Positions 17,944-27,291 of a stretch of 64,000 bases of DNA are shown piece after piece. Position 1 is the stretch's first letter; every line of letters begins with the position of its first letter. The notes below the pieces were generated by a model. It was not told the origin of the DNA, ran no database searches, and worked only from the letters and a program-made list of their open reading frames with translations. The stretch lies in NCBI RefSeq assembly GCF_005298075.1, contig NZ_SZZH01000001.1, forward strand, positions 2,356,001 to 2,420,000. Reading direction: 5' to 3'. Made by a program: the position numbers and the translations under genes. The stretch is from Nakamurella flava (GTDB lineage Bacteria; Actinomycetota; Actinomycetes; Mycobacteriales; Nakamurellaceae).

Positions 17944-19669
17944 AGATGCGCCGGAAGACGTTGGTGTCGGCCAGGTCCAGGATCTCGTCGCCCCGACCGG
18001 ACAGCACCGTGCGCATCGCCCACAGCGAGAAGCCCTTGGCCTGAGCCGCGGTCACCGTCGGCGGGATGGACAGCTCGTCGCGGGCCACCACCACGTCCAC
18101 CAACGCCGGACCGGGGGTGTCGAGCGCGGTGGTCAGGGCGGCCCGCAGGTCGCCGCCCTCGTCGACCCGGATACCGGTCCAGCCCAGCGCGTTCGCGACG
18201 TCGGCGAAATTGGGGTTGGCCAGATCAGTGCCGTAGTTGACGATCCCGGCTGCCTTCATCTCGACCTCCACGAATGCGAGGGAAGCGTTGTTGAAGACGA
18301 TGACGGTGATCGGCAGATCGTTCTGTTTCGCGGAGATCAGGTCGCCCATCAGCATGGTCAGGCCGCCGTCCCCGGCCAGCGCGATGACCTGCCGTCCGGG
18401 GTCGACCGCCTGCGCCCCCAGGGCCTGCGGCATGGCGTTGGCCATGGAGCCGTGGGTGAATGACCCCAGCAGCCGCCGGTCCCGGGTCATCGTCAGGTAG
18501 CGGGCCGCCCAGATCGTGGGCGTGCCGACATCGCAGGTGAAGACGGCATCATCTGCGGCGATCTCGTCGATCACCCGGGCCACGTACTGCGGGTGCAGCG
18601 GACGCTTGCCGTCGTCGTCGGCGAGGCCGTCGAGTTCCCGGCGGGTCTTGGCGTAGTGCTTGAGCGCGTCCTTGAGGTGCTTGTCGGACCGGCCGGTGGC
18701 CAACCGTGGGAGCAGCGCAGCAGCGGTCTCCCCGACGTCCCCGACCAGGCCGAGGTCGATCGGCGTGCGCCGACCCAGCTGCTCGCCGCGGATGTCGACC
18801 TGGACGATCGTCGCCTTCTCCGGGAAGAACTGTCGGTACGGGAAGTCGGTGCCGAGCATCAGCAACAGGTCGCAGTGCTCCATCGCCCGGTAGCCGGACG
18901 AGAACCCCAGCAGCCCGGACATTCCCACGTCGTACGGGTTGTCCCACTCGATGTGCTCCTTGCCGCGCAGGGCATGCACGATCGGCGCCTGCAACCGCTC
19001 GGCCAGCGCGATGACCTCGTCGTGGGCGCCGGCCACCCCGGCGCCGGCCAGGATCGTGATCTTCTTGGCGCCGTCCAGCAGCTCGGCCGCGGCCGCCAGC
19101 TCTTCGTCGGACGGCAGCACCCGGGGGGCGCTGGCCCGGATCGGCGCCGACGGCCGGCGGTCCGGGGCGTCGGCTCCGAGCACGTCCCCGGGGATGACGA
19201 CGACGGCGACCCCCTGCCGCTCGACCGCCGCGCGCATCGCCGTCTCCAGCACCCACGGCAGCTGCGCCGGATCGCCCACCATCTCGCAGTACACGCTGCA
19301 CTCGCGGAACAGCTCCTGCGGGTGGGTCTCCTGGAAGTAGCCGCTGCCGATCTCGGCGGACGGGATGTGCGAGGCGATGGCCAGTACCGGCACCCGGGAC
19401 CGGTTCGCATCGAACAGACCGTTGATGAAATGCAGGTTGCCAGGCCCGCAGGATCCGGCGACCACGGCCAACTCGCCCGTCATCGCGGCGTCCGCACCGG
19501 CGGCGAACGCCGCCGACTCTTCGTGTCGGACGTGCAGCCACCTCAGCTCGCCGTCCTTGCGGAGCGCCTCGGTGAAGGCATTGAGCGAATCGCCGGGCAG
19601 CCCCCAGACGCGGCGCACCCCGGCCGCCTTGAGGGTGGCGACGAACAGGTCGGCGATGTTGTGGGCCAT
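17936..19669 (-). CDS. poxB: Thiamine-pyrophosphate enzyme, pyruvate dehydrogenase (quinone) type
   Basis: This is a 577-residue TPP enzyme, most like PoxB, which oxidises pyruvate to acetate and CO2 and passes electrons to membrane quinone. The N-terminal domain has VWGLPGDSLNAFTEAL and the catalytic Glu in VRHEESAAFAAGADA; FRECSVYCEMV is PoxB-like. The central FAD-binding domain follows, and the C-terminal TPP motif runs GDGGLTMLMGDLISAKQNDL to VFNN. The ATG at 19669 gives MAHNIADLF; upstream bases on the minus strand carry GGAGG/AGGGGG. Acetolactate synthase is less likely because of the PoxB-like regions and lack of a small subunit. Monocistronic, divergent from the radical SAM gene. Confidence 0.85.
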   Translation of the reverse strand: MAHNIADLFVATLKAAGVRRVWGLPGDSLNAFTEALRKDGELRWLHVRHEESAAFAAGADAAMTGELAVVAGSCGPGNLHFINGLFDANRSRVPVLAIASHIPSAEIGSGYFQETHPQELFRECSVYCEMVGDPAQLPWVLETAMRAAVERQGVAVVVIPGDVLGADAPDRRPSAPIRASAPRVLPSDEELAAAAELLDGAKKITILAGAGVAGAHDEVIALAERLQAPIVHALRGKEHIEWDNPYDVGMSGLLGFSSGYRAMEHCDLLLMLGTDFPYRQFFPEKATIVQVDIRGEQLGRRTPIDLGLVGDVGETAAALLPRLATGRSDKHLKDALKHYAKTRRELDGLADDDGKRPLHPQYVARVIDEIAADDAVFTCDVGTPTIWAARYLTMTRDRRLLGSFTHGSMANAMPQALGAQAVDPGRQVIALAGDGGLTMLMGDLISAKQNDLPITVIVFNNASLAFVEVEMKAAGIVNYGTDLANPNFADVANALGWTGIRVDEGGDLRAALTTALDTPGPALVDVVVARDELSIPPTVTAAQAKGFSLWAMRTVLSGRGDEILDLADTNVFRRIFS

Positions 19670-19759
19670 GCCCCCCTGGTACCCCTCCGGAGCGGATGCA
19701 CCGACCCTGCGTGACAGTTCCGACACCGAACCCGGAATGCCAGGCCCCGGGGGTCGGCG

Positions 19760-20887
19760 TTGACCACTGACATGGGCCCAGCAGCGAACGGATCGACCAG
19801 CGTCGCGGTGACCTCGTCCTCGCGGCGGCCCTGGCGACCGCGCCGGGTGCTGGTCACCAGATCGGCCGCCGACCTCCCGCACGGGCAGCGCATTCTGCAG
19901 CGGTGCACGGCCGCCGGAGTGCCGGACGTGCAGGTGCTGACCGGTGACCGACTCCCGCCGGTACCCGGCGACAACCCCCGCGCTCGATACGCCGCCGCCA
20001 AGTCGACGCTCGCCGTGGTCGTCGCCCCGCCGTCCAAACGCAAGCTGCAGCCCATCCCGCCGAGCGCGGACTGGCGGTTCGATCTGGCCGAGGGCTGCCC
20101 GGCGCACTGTCAGTACTGCTACCTGGCCGGGTCGCTGAGTGGGCCACCCATCGTCCAGGCGTACGCCAACCTCGAGGAGATCCTGGCCGGGCTAAACGCG
20201 CACGTCGGCCGGGGCGCGGTCACCACCGGCACCGACCGGGACGACGAGGGCACCACGTTCGAGGCGTCCTGCTACACCGACCCGCTCGGCATCGAGGCGG
20301 TCACCGGATCGTTGTCGGCGACCATCGAGCATTTCGGGCGCCATGACTGGTCCGGCCCCGTGCAGCTCCGCGCCACCACCAAGTTCGACCAGGTCGAGCC
20401 GCTGCTCACGCTCGACCACGGCGGCCGCACCCGCATCCGGCTGTCGGTCAACGCGGCGTCGGTCGACGGCCGCTTCGAGGGCGGCACCGCATCGGTGGAT
20501 CAACGGTTGACCGCGTTGGGCCGGCTGGCCCGGGCGGGCTACCCGGTGGGCCTGACGATCGCGCCGATCATGCCGGTGGACGGCTGGCCGAGCGAATACG
20601 GCGACCTGCTGGACGCCACCGCCCGCGAACTGGACGGCATTCCCGGTCTCGATCTGACGGTCGAACTGATCACCCACCGGTTCACCGCCAAGTCCAAGGA
20701 CGTGCTGCTCGGCTGGTACCCGCAGACCCGGCTGGAGATGGACGAGGACCGCCGCCGGCAGAAGCGCACCAAGTTCGGCTCGGTGAAGTACGTCTACCCG
20801 ACGCCGGTGCTGCACGAGCTGCGCGGATGGTTCACCGATGCCCTGACCGAGCGGTTGCCGGCCGCGCGAATCCTGTACTGGACCTGA
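19760..20887 (+). CDS. Radical SAM protein, spore photoproduct lyase-like (SplB family)
   Basis: This is a 375-residue radical SAM enzyme. The cluster motif is CPAHCQYC, with C113, C117 and C120 in the CX3CX2C spacing. Upstream KRKLQPIPPSADWRFDLAEG and downstream YLAGSLSGPPIVQAYANLEEIL match the spore photoproduct lyase family, and the C-terminus WYPQTRLEMDEDRRRQKRTK is also characteristic. SplB repairs the UV thymine dimer of spores; here no sporulation genes are seen, so the real substrate may differ. The chosen start is TTG at 19760; ATG at 19772 is an alternative. It lies 64 bases before an XPB-type DNA helicase. Confidence 0.8.
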   Translation: MTTDMGPAANGSTSVAVTSSSRRPWRPRRVLVTRSAADLPHGQRILQRCTAAGVPDVQVLTGDRLPPVPGDNPRARYAAAKSTLAVVVAPPSKRKLQPIPPSADWRFDLAEGCPAHCQYCYLAGSLSGPPIVQAYANLEEILAGLNAHVGRGAVTTGTDRDDEGTTFEASCYTDPLGIEAVTGSLSATIEHFGRHDWSGPVQLRATTKFDQVEPLLTLDHGGRTRIRLSVNAASVDGRFEGGTASVDQRLTALGRLARAGYPVGLTIAPIMPVDGWPSEYGDLLDATARELDGIPGLDLTVELITHRFTAKSKDVLLGWYPQTRLEMDEDRRRQKRTKFGSVKYVYPTPVLHELRGWFTDALTERLPAARILYWT

Positions 20888-20951
20888 TGCCGCTTCACCT
20901 GACCCCGACACCGGGCACACTGGAGAGGTTGCCCACCGGAAGGACCCGCCC

Positions 20952-22619
20952 GTGACCGACGGCCCGCTGATCGTCCAGTCGGACAAGACGCTGCTGCTGG
21001 AGATCGCCCACCCGGATGCCCCCGCGGCCCGGGCGAACATCGCTCCGTTCGCCGAACTGGAGCGTTCCCCGGAGCACATCCACACCTACCGCATCACCCC
21101 GCTCGCCCTGTGGAACGCCCGCGCCGCCGGTCATGACGCCGAGCAGGTGGTCGACGCCCTGGTCCGCTGGTCGCGCTTCCCGGTGCCCCAGGCGCTGCTG
21201 GTCGACGTCGTCGACACCATGAGCCGGTACGGACGGCTGGTGCTGCAGGCCAACCCGGCGCACGGCCTGGTGCTGACGGCCCGCGATCGGGCGGTGCTGG
21301 AGGAGATCCTGCGACACAAGAAGATCTCCCCGATGCTGGGTGCCCGCATCGACAGCGACACGGTCATCGTGCACCCGTCCCAGCGTGGTCACCTCAAGCA
21401 GGCGTTGCTCAAGGTCGGCTGGCCGGCCGAGGACGAGGCCGGCTACGTCGACGGCGAGGCCCACGCGATCGACCTCGACACCCACGCCGGCTGGGAGCTG
21501 CGCTCCTACCAGGCCGACGCCGTCGAGGGCTTCTGGGCCGGCGGGTCCGGCGTCGTCGTCCTCCCCTGTGGTGCGGGCAAGACGATCGTGGGTGCGGCCG
21601 CGATGGCCAGGGCGAAGGCGACCACCCTGATCCTGGTGACCAACACTGTCTCGGGTCGGCAGTGGAAGCGGGAACTGATCGCCCGCACATCGCTCACCGA
21701 GGACGAGATCGGCGAGTACTCCGGCGAGCGCAAGGAGATCCGCCCGGTCACCATCGCGACCTATCAGGTGATGACGCGCAAGTCCGGCGGCCAGTACCGG
21801 CACCTGGACCTGTTCGACTCCCGCGACTGGGGTCTGGTCATCTATGACGAGGTCCACCTGCTGCCCGCGCCGGTGTTCCGGATGACCGCTGACCTGCAAT
21901 CCCGCCGCCGGCTCGGCCTGACCGCCACGCTGGTCCGCGAGGACGGCCGGGAGGGTGACGTCTTCTCGCTCATCGGCCCCAAGCGATTCGACGCCCCCTG
22001 GAAGGACATCGAGTCGCAGGGCTGGATCGCCCCGGCCGAGTGCACCGAGGTGCGCGTGACCCTGACGGACGCCGAACGTCTCGGCTACGCGACGGCCGAG
22101 CCGGAGGAGCGGTACAAGCTGGCCGCCACCGCCCGCACCAAGATCCCCGTCGTGCACACCATCCTCGACCGGCACCCGGGCGAACAGGCCCTGGTCATCG
22201 GGGCCTACCTCGACCAGCTCGAGGAGCTGGGCGCCGAACTCGACGCCCCCGTCATCCAGGGGTCGACCCGCAACGCCGAACGCGAGCGGCTGTTCGACGA
22301 GTTCCGCAACGGCGAGATCACCACCCTGGTCGTCTCCAAGGTCGCCAACTTCTCGATCGACCTGCCCGAGGCCGCGGTGGCCATTCAGGTGTCGGGCACG
22401 TTCGGTTCCCGCCAGGAGGAGGCCCAGCGGCTGGGCCGCCTGCTGCGGCCCAAAGCCGACGGCCGGCAGGCCCACTTCTACACCGTGGTCTCGCGAGACA
22501 CCCTGGATACCGAGTACGCCGCCCACCGGCAGCGCTTCCTGGCCGAGCAGGGGTACGCGTACCGGATCGTGGACGCCGACGATCTGCTGGGACCCGCCGT
22601 TCCCGGTGGCGAGGACTGA
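20952..22619 (+). CDS. XPB/Rad25-type DNA repair helicase
   Basis: This is a 555-residue SF2 helicase of the bacterial XPB group, an ATP-dependent 3'-5' DNA translocase linked to nucleotide excision repair. The N-terminal 180 residues form the damage-recognition/helicase-associated region (ISPMLGARIDSDTVIVHPSQ). Motif I PCGAGKT is at 205-211, motif II DEVH at 299-302, motif III GLTATLVREDGREGD (the XPB RED motif), and motif VI EEAQRLGRLLRPK. The thumb-like segment and C-terminal YAAHRQRFLAEQGYAYRI are standard. GTG start after AAGGACC. Next to a photoproduct-lyase-like gene and 2.5 kb before ogt, so this neighbourhood may serve DNA repair. Confidence 0.92.
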   Translation: MTDGPLIVQSDKTLLLEIAHPDAPAARANIAPFAELERSPEHIHTYRITPLALWNARAAGHDAEQVVDALVRWSRFPVPQALLVDVVDTMSRYGRLVLQANPAHGLVLTARDRAVLEEILRHKKISPMLGARIDSDTVIVHPSQRGHLKQALLKVGWPAEDEAGYVDGEAHAIDLDTHAGWELRSYQADAVEGFWAGGSGVVVLPCGAGKTIVGAAAMARAKATTLILVTNTVSGRQWKRELIARTSLTEDEIGEYSGERKEIRPVTIATYQVMTRKSGGQYRHLDLFDSRDWGLVIYDEVHLLPAPVFRMTADLQSRRRLGLTATLVREDGREGDVFSLIGPKRFDAPWKDIESQGWIAPAECTEVRVTLTDAERLGYATAEPEERYKLAATARTKIPVVHTILDRHPGEQALVIGAYLDQLEELGAELDAPVIQGSTRNAERERLFDEFRNGEITTLVVSKVANFSIDLPEAAVAIQVSGTFGSRQEEAQRLGRLLRPKADGRQAHFYTVVSRDTLDTEYAAHRQRFLAEQGYAYRIVDADDLLGPAVPGGED

Positions 22620-22651
22620 GCGCGGCGGAGCCGCCGGCGAGCTGCAGTAGC

Positions 22652-23920
22652 GTGACCCGGGTGCGGGCGGGCGGACGACGGGTGGGCAGCGCCCGACGGT
22701 CAGCGGCCAGCCTGGTACTGGTGGCCGTAGCGCTCGCCGGCTGCACCAGCGGCCTGGACCCGGTCGATCCGACGGTGTCGCCACCGTCCACCGCCACCTC
22801 GGTCGTCATCACCCCCGTCACCCCGGACGGGTTGCTGACCGGGCCGGGGGTCACCGACAGCACGATCCGCCTCGGCGTCCTCGTCGACGCCGGCCGCGAC
22901 CGGGGGCTGGTCGACGGGATGCGTTTGTGGCAAAGGGGTGTCAACGCCTCCGGCGGGATCTGCGGTCGCACCGTCGAACTCGTCGTCAACGGCGCCGACG
23001 GTGTGCCCGCCGGAGTCGACGAGGCGTACCAGGAGATCGGACGATCAGTCCTCGGGCTCGTCGTCCTCCCCCCGGGGGACGGCTCGTCGGTCATCAACGC
23101 CGCCGTGGTCTCCGATCAGCTGCCCGCACTCACCCCGGCCGGGACGTCGGCGCAACTCGGCCCGCGACTGCCGGTCGTCACCGGCGCCCCGGCCGACATC
23201 CAGGCCATCAACGCCGCCGCGTACCTGGCCGAAGCCGGCCGACTGGCCCGCGGCTCCCGTCTGGGGGTTCTCGCGGACGGCACGGCGGTCAACGCGGACG
23301 CGCTCGCCGGCCTGCAGTGGTGGGCCGCCCGGAACGGGGTCGAACTGCAGGCCGGCACGATCGCCGAGCTGACGGCCGCAGGCGTCGGTCTCACCGCGAT
23401 CATGGCCTTCGGTGACCCGGCATCCGTCTCCCAGGTGGTGGCGGCCACCCCCGCCGTGGTGGTCACCGACATCGACGGTTACGACCCGTCCCACTGGTCC
23501 CCGGAGGCGCTGGCGCGCACCGATCACGTCCTGGTGTCCGGCCCGACACCGGCGGTCGGCGCCGACGACGCCGCGGTGGGCGCAGTCACGGCGGCGTGGG
23601 CAGCAGGCAATTCCGGACCACCGGGTCCGCGCCTGCTGGCCGGTTTCGGCACCGGCACGGTGTGGTCGTCGCTGCTCGCGCCGGCCTGCGGGGACCTGGA
23701 CCTGACTCGTTCGTCGGTCTCCGCCGTCATCGCCGGGCAGGACGACAACGAGGCGTCGGCCCTGTTGGGACCGCTGGACCTGGCGACCGTCGTGGCCAAC
23801 GGACTGCCGGCCACCCGCGAGTCGGCGCTGGCGCAGGCCGAACCCGACGTACCCGGCGGTCTGCTGCCGCTGACCGAACTCGCCGCGGCTCCCGACATCG
23901 ACGCCTACCGGCCCGGCTGA
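22652..23920 (+). CDS. Orphan branched-chain-amino-acid-type binding lipoprotein
   Basis: This is a 422-residue secreted lipoprotein. The signal peptide ends VALAGC (Cys at 31). The mature sequence has the type-1 periplasmic-binding fold seen in Leu/Ile/Val receptors: TIRLGVLVDAGRDRG, VNASGGICGRTVELVVNGAD, ALTPAGTSAQLG, ending in a short helical tail. There is no permease or ATPase next to it, so it may be a sensor, a receptor for a distant transporter, or a diverged protein. GTG at 22652 is chosen; GTG at 22661 is also in frame. It begins 32 bases after the XPB gene, perhaps on the same mRNA. Confidence 0.75.
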   Translation: MTRVRAGGRRVGSARRSAASLVLVAVALAGCTSGLDPVDPTVSPPSTATSVVITPVTPDGLLTGPGVTDSTIRLGVLVDAGRDRGLVDGMRLWQRGVNASGGICGRTVELVVNGADGVPAGVDEAYQEIGRSVLGLVVLPPGDGSSVINAAVVSDQLPALTPAGTSAQLGPRLPVVTGAPADIQAINAAAYLAEAGRLARGSRLGVLADGTAVNADALAGLQWWAARNGVELQAGTIAELTAAGVGLTAIMAFGDPASVSQVVAATPAVVVTDIDGYDPSHWSPEALARTDHVLVSGPTPAVGADDAAVGAVTAAWAAGNSGPPGPRLLAGFGTGTVWSSLLAPACGDLDLTRSSVSAVIAGQDDNEASALLGPLDLATVVANGLPATRESALAQAEPDVPGGLLPLTELAAAPDIDAYRPG

Positions 23921-24162
23921 GGGCACGAGGACCCGCGCTGTCGGCAGCGTTCGGGTACCCCATCCGGCCCGGCCGGCGCCGTTGTTACGCCCGAATGCCA
24001 GTCCCCTCCGCGCGCTAATTTCGCGTTCTGCACGCTCTCCCACCACCCGGTTCACCCAACCGTTCCACATGCAACTCCACCGCTCTACCTCCTGTTCACC
24101 GTCAGTTAAGGTCGGCTGTCCGTTCTCCCCGATTCGGACCACGTCTGGACGACGGGAGCCGA

Positions 24163-25059
24163 ATGTCCACCTCTGTCACGCGCCGCCACGCCACCCCCTC
24201 ACCCACGCCCCGCCTGCTCGACCGGGCCATCCGCGACGATGCCGCGGCCGACGGCGTTCCGACTGCCGTGGCGTGGTCGGTCTTCTCGATCCCCCTGGTC
24301 GGCGCGGCCCTGCTCGCCGGCCTGTACCTGGTCTCCCGCGACGCCTACCACTTCGTGCTGAAGGAGGACCGCCCGGTCGAGTGGGGGCAGTTCGCTCTGC
24401 TGCTGCTCTGCACGCTGCTGGCCGCGGGCGGGACCATTGCTGCCGCCCGGCGTCGGAACTACCTGCCAGCGGCCGTGCTCGCCGTCGCCGCACTCTGCTT
24501 CCTCGGCCTGGCCGGCGAGGAGATCTCGTGGGCGCAAAGGGTTTTCGCCCTGGTGACGCCGGAGTCGCTGGCGACCGTCAACCAGCAGGCCGAGCTGAAC
24601 GTGCACAACATCAACGCCGGTGGCCTGCGTCTGCAGGACCTGTTCAAGATCGGTTCAGCGCTGGTCGGCGTGGCCGGAGTGCTGTTGGCGCTGGCGCCAC
24701 GCGCGCGCCGCTGCCCGCGGCTCCTGCGCACCTCGTTCGCGCGGCTGCTGACAGTCCCCCGCTACGCCGTGCCCGGCTTCGCGATGATGGCCCTGTACTG
24801 GCCCGTGCACCTGGTCGTCGACATCGCCCCGGTGTCACGGTTCCAGGAGTGGGTGGAGTTCTCGTTCTACCTCTCGGTCACCGCGACCCTGGCGGTCGTC
24901 CTGCTGCGCCTGGCCCCCGCCTCCACCCACTCGCGGGCCGGCCACCGATCCGGGGTCCGCCTGGTCATCGTCGCGTCGGCCGTGGTCGTCGTCGCCGTGA
25001 CCATCGTCTTCGCCGCCCTCACCGCCTACCACGGCATCATCCCGATCAACGCGCAGTAG
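24163..25059 (+). CDS. Conserved integral membrane protein with a GEEISW motif
   Basis: This is a 298-residue membrane protein, about seven hydrophobic segments. Between the third and fourth segments lies LGLAGEEISWAQRVF followed by TPESLATVNQQAELNVHNIN, a conserved acidic/polar block with invariant-looking Glu-Glu, Trp and NxxAELNxHN residues. KEDRPVEWGQFALLLL precedes it. I know the motif from uncharacterised membrane proteins across phyla but no function. A GACGGGAG ribosome site precedes the ATG. It is monocistronic, with a 242-base upstream gap that has no clear promoter motif. Confidence 0.7.
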   Translation: MSTSVTRRHATPSPTPRLLDRAIRDDAAADGVPTAVAWSVFSIPLVGAALLAGLYLVSRDAYHFVLKEDRPVEWGQFALLLLCTLLAAGGTIAAARRRNYLPAAVLAVAALCFLGLAGEEISWAQRVFALVTPESLATVNQQAELNVHNINAGGLRLQDLFKIGSALVGVAGVLLALAPRARRCPRLLRTSFARLLTVPRYAVPGFAMMALYWPVHLVVDIAPVSRFQEWVEFSFYLSVTATLAVVLLRLAPASTHSRAGHRSGVRLVIVASAVVVVAVTIVFAALTAYHGIIPINAQ

Positions 25060-25158
25060 CGGCAGCCGCTGGGCTCACACACCGGGCCGCCCGGACGACT
25101 ACCCGTCACGCGACGACCCACCCCTGCGGCAGGATCGTCCTGACGAAGGGATCACCGG

Positions 25159-25656
25159 ATGACCGCACGCCACACCACCATCGCGACCCCGCTCGGCGAT
25201 CTCCTGCTGCTGACCGACGGCCCGGCCGTCACCGGTCTGTACTTCCCCCAGCATCGCTACCCGCCGGCCGACGGCTCACTCGGCGCGGCCAGTACCGGCG
25301 ATGACGTGGCGGCGGCCGTCACCGAACAGCTGGCCGAGTACTTCGACGGACGTCGCTCCCGGTTCGACCTCACGCTGGCGCCGGTGGGGTCCGCCTTCGA
25401 CCGGGCGGTCTGGGATCTGCTGTGCGCCATCCCGTTCGGTCACACCACGACGTACGGCGACCTCGCCGAGCGGCTGGGCAACCGGAACCTGGCCCAACGA
25501 GTCGGCCAGTCCGTCGGCCACAACCCGATCAGCATCGTGGTGCCCTGCCACCGGGTGGTCGGCGCGGACGGCGGGCTCACCGGCTTCGCCGGAGGCCTGC
25601 ACCGTAAACGCTTCCTGCTCGACCTTGAGACCCCGGTCGGCACGCACCTGTTCTGA
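25159..25656 (+). CDS. ogt: Methylated-DNA--protein-cysteine methyltransferase
   Basis: This suicide enzyme removes O6-alkyl groups from guanine by transferring them to its own Cys. It is 165 residues, with the active-site motif VPCHRVVG holding the acceptor C130, preceded by the DNA-binding helix PFGHTTTYGDLAERLGN and the Arg finger region RVGQSVGHNPISI. The N-terminal domain is short and lacks an Ada transcription-factor part, so this is Ogt/AGT type. The end meets a convergent kinase gene 13 bases away. Confidence 0.93.
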   Translation: MTARHTTIATPLGDLLLLTDGPAVTGLYFPQHRYPPADGSLGAASTGDDVAAAVTEQLAEYFDGRRSRFDLTLAPVGSAFDRAVWDLLCAIPFGHTTTYGDLAERLGNRNLAQRVGQSVGHNPISIVVPCHRVVGADGGLTGFAGGLHRKRFLLDLETPVGTHLF

Positions 25657-25669
25657 ATGGCGGATCCCG

Positions 25670-26344
25670 TCAGCGGATACGGACCACCAGATCGGCCCGG
25701 TCGGCCCCCGCGGCGATCAGGTCGGCGTTGCGCTGGTCCGTGCCGAGGGCCCACTGCCGGGCGTCCTGCGGGGACTTCCCGAACGCCTCGTGGCGCCGGA
25801 TCAACCGGTCGTGCCGCAGGTCCTCGTCCGGCGCCAGGAACCACACCTCGTCGACACAGGCACGGGCCCGCGGCCAGGTGTCGCGGTCCAGGAGCAGGTA
25901 GTTGCCCTCGGTGACGACCAACGGGACATCGGGCCGCACCGGCAGCGCCGACCCGATGGGCTCCTCGATCTCCCGCCGGAACTCGGGCGCGTAGACGATC
26001 TCGTCGGCGCCGGGTTGCCCGGGGGCGACCCGCGACCGGTGCAGGCGCTCGAGCAGGTGCGTGTAGCCCGCGTCGTCGAAGGTGTCGTGCGCGCCCTTGC
26101 GGTCACGACGGCCCAGGGCGTGCAGCACGACATTGGCCAGGTGGTAGCCGTCCATCGGCACCAGCACGGCCAGATCCGGGCCCAGCTGCTCGACGATCGC
26201 CGCGGCGAGCGTCGACTTCCCGGCCCCGGGGGCACCGGTGATACCCAGGATGTGGCGGTCACCGGGGATGGCCAGCGCCCGCGCCCGTTCCACCAGTTCC
26301 GCCACCGTGTGGTCCACGACCACCGTCTCGGCCGGCACGCTCAC
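25670..26344 (-). CDS. P-loop nucleoside/sugar kinase (uridine kinase/FrcK-like)
   Basis: This is a 224-residue cytosolic kinase. GITGAPGAGKSTLAAAI is the P-loop; VPMDGYHLANVVL supplies the conserved Asp and substrate-contact residues; APEFRREIEEPIG and VVTEGNYLLLD match the nucleoside/nucleotide kinase group that includes uridine kinase, phosphoribulokinase and the fructose-linked kinase FrcK. The GTG start at 26344 has AAGGAG seven bases upstream; longer forms are possible. A sugar ABC operon of ribose/fructose type lies just upstream on the same strand, so the substrate may be that sugar, but a 45-base gap leaves operon membership uncertain. Confidence 0.8.
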   Translation of the reverse strand: MSVPAETVVVDHTVAELVERARALAIPGDRHILGITGAPGAGKSTLAAAIVEQLGPDLAVLVPMDGYHLANVVLHALGRRDRKGAHDTFDDAGYTHLLERLHRSRVAPGQPGADEIVYAPEFRREIEEPIGSALPVRPDVPLVVTEGNYLLLDRDTWPRARACVDEVWFLAPDEDLRHDRLIRRHEAFGKSPQDARQWALGTDQRNADLIAAGADRADLVVRIR

Positions 26345-26388
26345 TGTGTCGCTCCTTCTCGTTCCAGCTCGTTCCAACTTCGTCGTGA

Positions 26389-27291
26389 TCATCCCGCGCC
26401 GCCGTCCGGGACAGGCAGGTCGGCCAGCCAGGCCCGTGGACCGATGCTCGCGCAGCGCCGGGCGGCCACCACGGCGGCCCGGCCCAGGCGGTCGGCGGCG
26501 GACCGGCCGGGCTGCGTCCGCCACCAGGCGTAGGCCCCGTGGAAGGCGTCGCCCGCGCCGAGTGTGTCGACCGCGGTCACGGCCGGCACCGCCACCTCAC
26601 CGGCGTCCTCGCCCTCCCACCACAGGACCGGTGACGGGCCCCGGGTGACGGCGACCAGTCGGGCCCCGGCGGACACCCGAATGGTCTGTGCGGACGTGGA
26701 CGGGTCCGCGGTGCCCGGCCACCGGAAGTCGGCCGAACACACCACGTCGTCGGCCAGCGGCAGCAGGTCCGCCATCACCGGCTTCCATCGGCCGGCGTCG
26801 ACGACGACAGGGAGGTTCGCAGCCCTCGCCGCCCGCGCGGTCGCCAGCGCGACCGCGGGGTGGTGCCCGTCGATGAGCACGACATCGGCGTCCCCGACGA
26901 GCGGCATCGGGTCCGACGGCGCCGGGACCGTCTCGGTCCCGGCGTCGGGGGACACCACGGATCGCTCGCCGGTCGCATCGACCACGGTGATCGACGAGAT
27001 CGACACCGGGGCGTCCCGGTGCGGCGTCAGATCGACGATCTCGACGCCGTTGCGTTCCAGATCGGACCGCACCAGGCCGGCCCCCGACGACCGGCCCAGT
27101 GCGGTCACCAGCCGGGCGCGCCCACCCAGCGCCGCGAAGACCACCGCGGCATTGGCCGCCGGACCACCGGCGGCGATGTCCTGGCGCAGGGCCGTGACCT
27201 TCTCGTTCGGCCCGGGTGGGCGCGAGACCCGTTGCACCACATCGAGAGTGGCCAGCCCGACGAACGTGCCCCGGACCGGCTCAGGAGCCAC
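26389..27291 (-). CDS. PfkB-family carbohydrate kinase
   Basis: This is a 300-residue ribokinase-fold sugar kinase. The N-terminal FVGLATLDVVQRV and the substrate motif QDIAAGGPAANAAVVFAALG (PfkB signature 1) and the C-terminal DTLGAGDAFHGAYAWW with the catalytic Asp (signature 2) are intact. It overlaps the stop of the sugar ABC ATPase by 11 bases, so it belongs to that operon and probably phosphorylates the imported sugar. The GTG start is fixed by this overlap. Fructose, ribose or a related sugar is possible. Confidence 0.88.
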   Translation of the reverse strand: MAPEPVRGTFVGLATLDVVQRVSRPPGPNEKVTALRQDIAAGGPAANAAVVFAALGGRARLVTALGRSSGAGLVRSDLERNGVEIVDLTPHRDAPVSISSITVVDATGERSVVSPDAGTETVPAPSDPMPLVGDADVVLIDGHHPAVALATARAARAANLPVVVDAGRWKPVMADLLPLADDVVCSADFRWPGTADPSTSAQTIRVSAGARLVAVTRGPSPVLWWEGEDAGEVAVPAVTAVDTLGAGDAFHGAYAWWRTQPGRSAADRLGRAAVVAARRCASIGPRAWLADLPVPDGGAG

